Assembly (NCBI GenBank): GCA_003648225.1
Contig: QMOL01000029.1
Span: 1 to 16,494, forward strand
Reading direction: 5' to 3'
Length of the DNA: 16,494 nt
DNA from: Chlamydiota bacterium
GTDB lineage: Bacteria > Auribacterota > UBA3054 > B51-G9
Shown here: one piece after another, positions 14,791 through 16,494 of the stretch
Layout: the number at the start of each line of letters is the position of its first letter
Position numbering within the stretch: position 1 is the stretch's first letter
Notes under the pieces: generated by a model
Seen by the model: only the letters and a program-made list of their open reading frames with translations
The model's database searches: none
Told to the model about the DNA's origin: nothing
Program-made: the position numbers and the translations under genes

Positions 14791-16494
14791 TTATTTGAGA
14801 ATTTTCAGGTATTTTATTTCCGCAATTGCACCAGGACTATCAGGAAAATCAATTCGAATAGTATTTAATTTTCCTGTGCGCTGATAATCTTTTCTGAACT
14901 TAATTAAATAAGTATGACTCTTGCCATCAATATACCAAGGATAACGGCGTGCTGTTTCCTGGCTCATTTGCATTGACGGCGTCTGCCAGAAGAGTTCAGC
15001 TATATTGTATGAAGTCCCACGATATTTTAATTTAATTTCTATAGCTTTAACCTTTGAGAAATCGCCCCAATTTCCTTTAAAATAAATTTTAGGATCATTA
15101 CCGGTAACTTCACAAATCAGCCGACCGCTTTTTATTCCTTTGATTTTTACACCATTACTTCCGGCTACAACATTAGTTTTATCAAATTTTATTTCATCAA
15201 TAATTTTACCCGTGATATTTTTCGGATCGGTGGTAAAAACAGTTGACCATAAATGCCGCGGAGGAGGTGGCAACGGGGGTTCTTTTTCTTTATCGCGAGC
15301 TGAAGCGAGTTCTTTTCCATTAAAAACGCTGTATTTCAAAATTTGTTTTTTAGTTGGTCTCGCCCATTTGTTTATCGGAGCATTGGGAGCAAAAACACGG
15401 CGAATTGCGTCAAGTTGTGTAAACCCGAATTCATGGCTTGGCTCAATAAAAGAACCTTCGCCCCATTCATTCCATGCTTCAATTATAAAGAGCGGTAAAT
15501 TAGGTTTTACAGCGTCACGCCCTTCGCGTAAAGTCTGTTTAAAAAGTATTACATTATTATCCGTACGTATCCATGATAATTTAGTGGCTCGCGGGGTGTC
15601 ATCCCAACCTGCTTGAGTAGAAACGATATAAGGTGTTTTCAAAGTTCTCATTCTTTCCCAATATCCGGGCAGAAGTTCCACCATTTCTTTATAAGGCGCA
15701 CTGCCCGGAGTTTTATATTTCGATCGAGTAATAAGGTCGGCAAACCCATACCGTGTGATTGCATCCGCTATACCTGTTTTATCTAAATTTTGCGGTTGAT
15801 TATTTACGGCAACGAGAAATAAATTATCAAAACCGTATTTTTTACAAACAGCATTAATTTCAGGTAGAATTTTTTTCTTAAAGTTTTCCGCTCCGCCATT
15901 CACGTTAATAACAGCCTGCATATCCCAAACCATAAAAACCGGTCGATTGTTGATTTTTAAATAATTCGGCAGTAAAAAATAATTTGTCGCGCAATACTCT
16001 ATCATCTCTGTTAATGCCTTAGGAGAAAAATCTAAATTCGCGGACGGGGACGTTCGCGCGACGTCGCGCGAAATTCCTGTTTCACGATTTGGTTTCCAAT
16101 CAAGATTATGATTGCACCAATGAATGCAAAACTTCATCATATCTGTGTATTTCGCATTCAAAAATCCAACATTCAATGTTCGAGCCAAACGTGTTTCGCC
16201 GGCATTCCAATACCAGTCAAAAACGAAAAATGATATTCCTGCTTCGACTGCCCATTTTATATGCCAATCGTTTACTTCCGGTAAAGAGTCATCATAAAAG
16301 CCAAGAACCGGGCGCGGTTTCGGATATTTTGCTATAAGCCGCCATTCGCTGTCATTATCTATATTCACTCGCGGGAACGCGTTACTTCCTTTACCGCGAT
16401 ACCATCCGGGAAAAATATAAGTTCCAACTTTAATATTTGTTTTAACCGGTTTTGGAACAGGAACATCGTATTGTTCTTTTTTTGCAAAAGAGCA
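14791..16494 (-). CDS. GH99-like (WbsX-type) secreted glycan-active protein, 5' end beyond the right edge
   Basis: The frame is open without a stop to the right edge, giving at least 567 residues. The internal GTG at 16366-16368 is not a credible start, because upstream codons encode KVGTYIFPGWYRGKG, the expected beginning of the GH99-like/WbsX barrel. The first visible residues (CSFA, then KKEQYD) look like the end of a signal peptide, so the true start is probably only a short way beyond the edge. Numbered from the window edge, family-typical segments are GISFFVFDWYW (about 86-96), RPVFMVWDMQA and IEAWNEWGEGSFIEPS (about 338-353). GH99 enzymes are endo-acting on alpha-mannosides, but GH99-like members are more varied and their substrate is unknown. 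After a proline-rich linker (PPLPPPP) comes a beta-rich C-terminal domain (about 425-567), perhaps carbohydrate-binding. A palindromic element encoding ARTSPSA lies at about 146-152. The next gene follows after 36 bp. Confidence 0.85.
   Translation of the reverse strand, partial: CSFAKKEQYDVPVPKPVKTNIKVGTYIFPGWYRGKGSNAFPRVNIDNDSEWRLIAKYPKPRPVLGFYDDSLPEVNDWHIKWAVEAGISFFVFDWYWNAGETRLARTLNVGFLNAKYTDMMKFCIHWCNHNLDWKPNRETGISRDVARTSPSANLDFSPKALTEMIEYCATNYFLLPNYLKINNRPVFMVWDMQAVINVNGGAENFKKKILPEINAVCKKYGFDNLFLVAVNNQPQNLDKTGIADAITRYGFADLITRSKYKTPGSAPYKEMVELLPGYWERMRTLKTPYIVSTQAGWDDTPRATKLSWIRTDNNVILFKQTLREGRDAVKPNLPLFIIEAWNEWGEGSFIEPSHEFGFTQLDAIRRVFAPNAPINKWARPTKKQILKYSVFNGKELASARDKEKEPPLPPPPRHLWSTVFTTDPKNITGKIIDEIKFDKTNVVAGSNGVKIKGIKSGRLICEVTGNDPKIYFKGNWGDFSKVKAIEIKLKYRGTSYNIAELFWQTPSMQMSQETARRYPWYIDGKSHTYLIKFRKDYQRTGKLNTIRIDFPDSPGAIAEIKYLKILK
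16037..16077. repeat. Palindromic coding-embedded element, copy 1 (in GH99-like gene)
   Basis: The core CGCGGACGGGGACGTTCGCG (16039-16058) can form an 8-bp stem with one G-T pair and a GGGA loop. Overlapping it is a perfect 20-bp palindrome, TTCGCGCGACGTCGCGCGAA (16053-16072). On the minus strand the element encodes ISRDVARTSPSA in frame within the GH99-like protein. It stands out as GC-rich in AT-rich coding sequence. Confidence 0.8.

Noticed and set aside
16366..16368. GTG as the start codon of the GH99-like gene
   Set aside because: The frame is open to the window edge and the upstream codons encode conserved barrel-start residues (VGTYIFPGWY), so the gene begins beyond the edge.
1..16494. 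tRNA, rRNA, insertion sequences or transposases
   Set aside because: I saw no cloverleaf-like sequence, rRNA core segment or transposase-like protein anywhere in the window.

Overview
The window comes from an AT-rich bacterial genome. It is almost entirely one block of minus-strand genes, read from the right edge towards the left, encoding secreted carbohydrate-active enzymes. Several traits together suggest the PVC superphylum, perhaps a Lentisphaerota-like lineage: a GH99-like/WbsX-type protein, unusual GH20 enzymes, a large LamG/PA14 surface protein ending in a PEP-CTERM-like tail (here VPEG), many secreted proteins, and no Shine-Dalgarno sequences. This placement is an inference; there is no marker gene in the window.

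Layout in transcription order (right to left): (1) a GH99-like secreted protein whose 5' end lies beyond the right edge; (2) a GH20 beta-N-acetylhexosaminidase; (3) a cytoplasmic metallo-beta-lactamase-fold hydrolase; (4) a GH16 enzyme fused to a TIM-barrel-like domain, whose stop codon overlaps the next start (ATGA); (5) a 1461-residue multidomain surface protein (beta-solenoid-like repeats, PA14, beta-propeller with an Asp-box, two LamG and two cadherin-like domains, VPEG tail); (6) a second, larger GH20 protein with an extra N-terminal domain; (7) an 827-residue fusion of a sugar-binding protein and a MalF-type ABC permease. Gaps between these genes are 100 bp or less, so they look like one polysaccharide-utilisation operon or two. 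After a 246-bp gap with GC-rich hairpins and a duplicated operator-like motif comes (8) the start of a DUF4143-type AAA ATPase, cut by the left edge and unrelated to sugar use.

Proposed joint role: the GH16 enzyme and the surface protein cut or bind a large polysaccharide or glycoprotein glycan outside the cell, the GH20 enzymes trim terminal HexNAc, the GH99-like protein removes another residue, and the SBP-permease fusion imports the products. The substrate cannot be fixed from sequence.

The least ordinary signals are in the DNA. A 41-bp palindromic element lies in frame inside two unrelated genes and encodes the same peptide, ARTS(P/S)SA, in the same frame. A 9-bp tandem repeat (TTCTGTCCA on the coding strand) occurs both between genes and inside signal-peptide coding sequence. 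Two genes start 6-7 nt after a TATAAT box, suggesting leaderless mRNAs, and no gene has a Shine-Dalgarno sequence.
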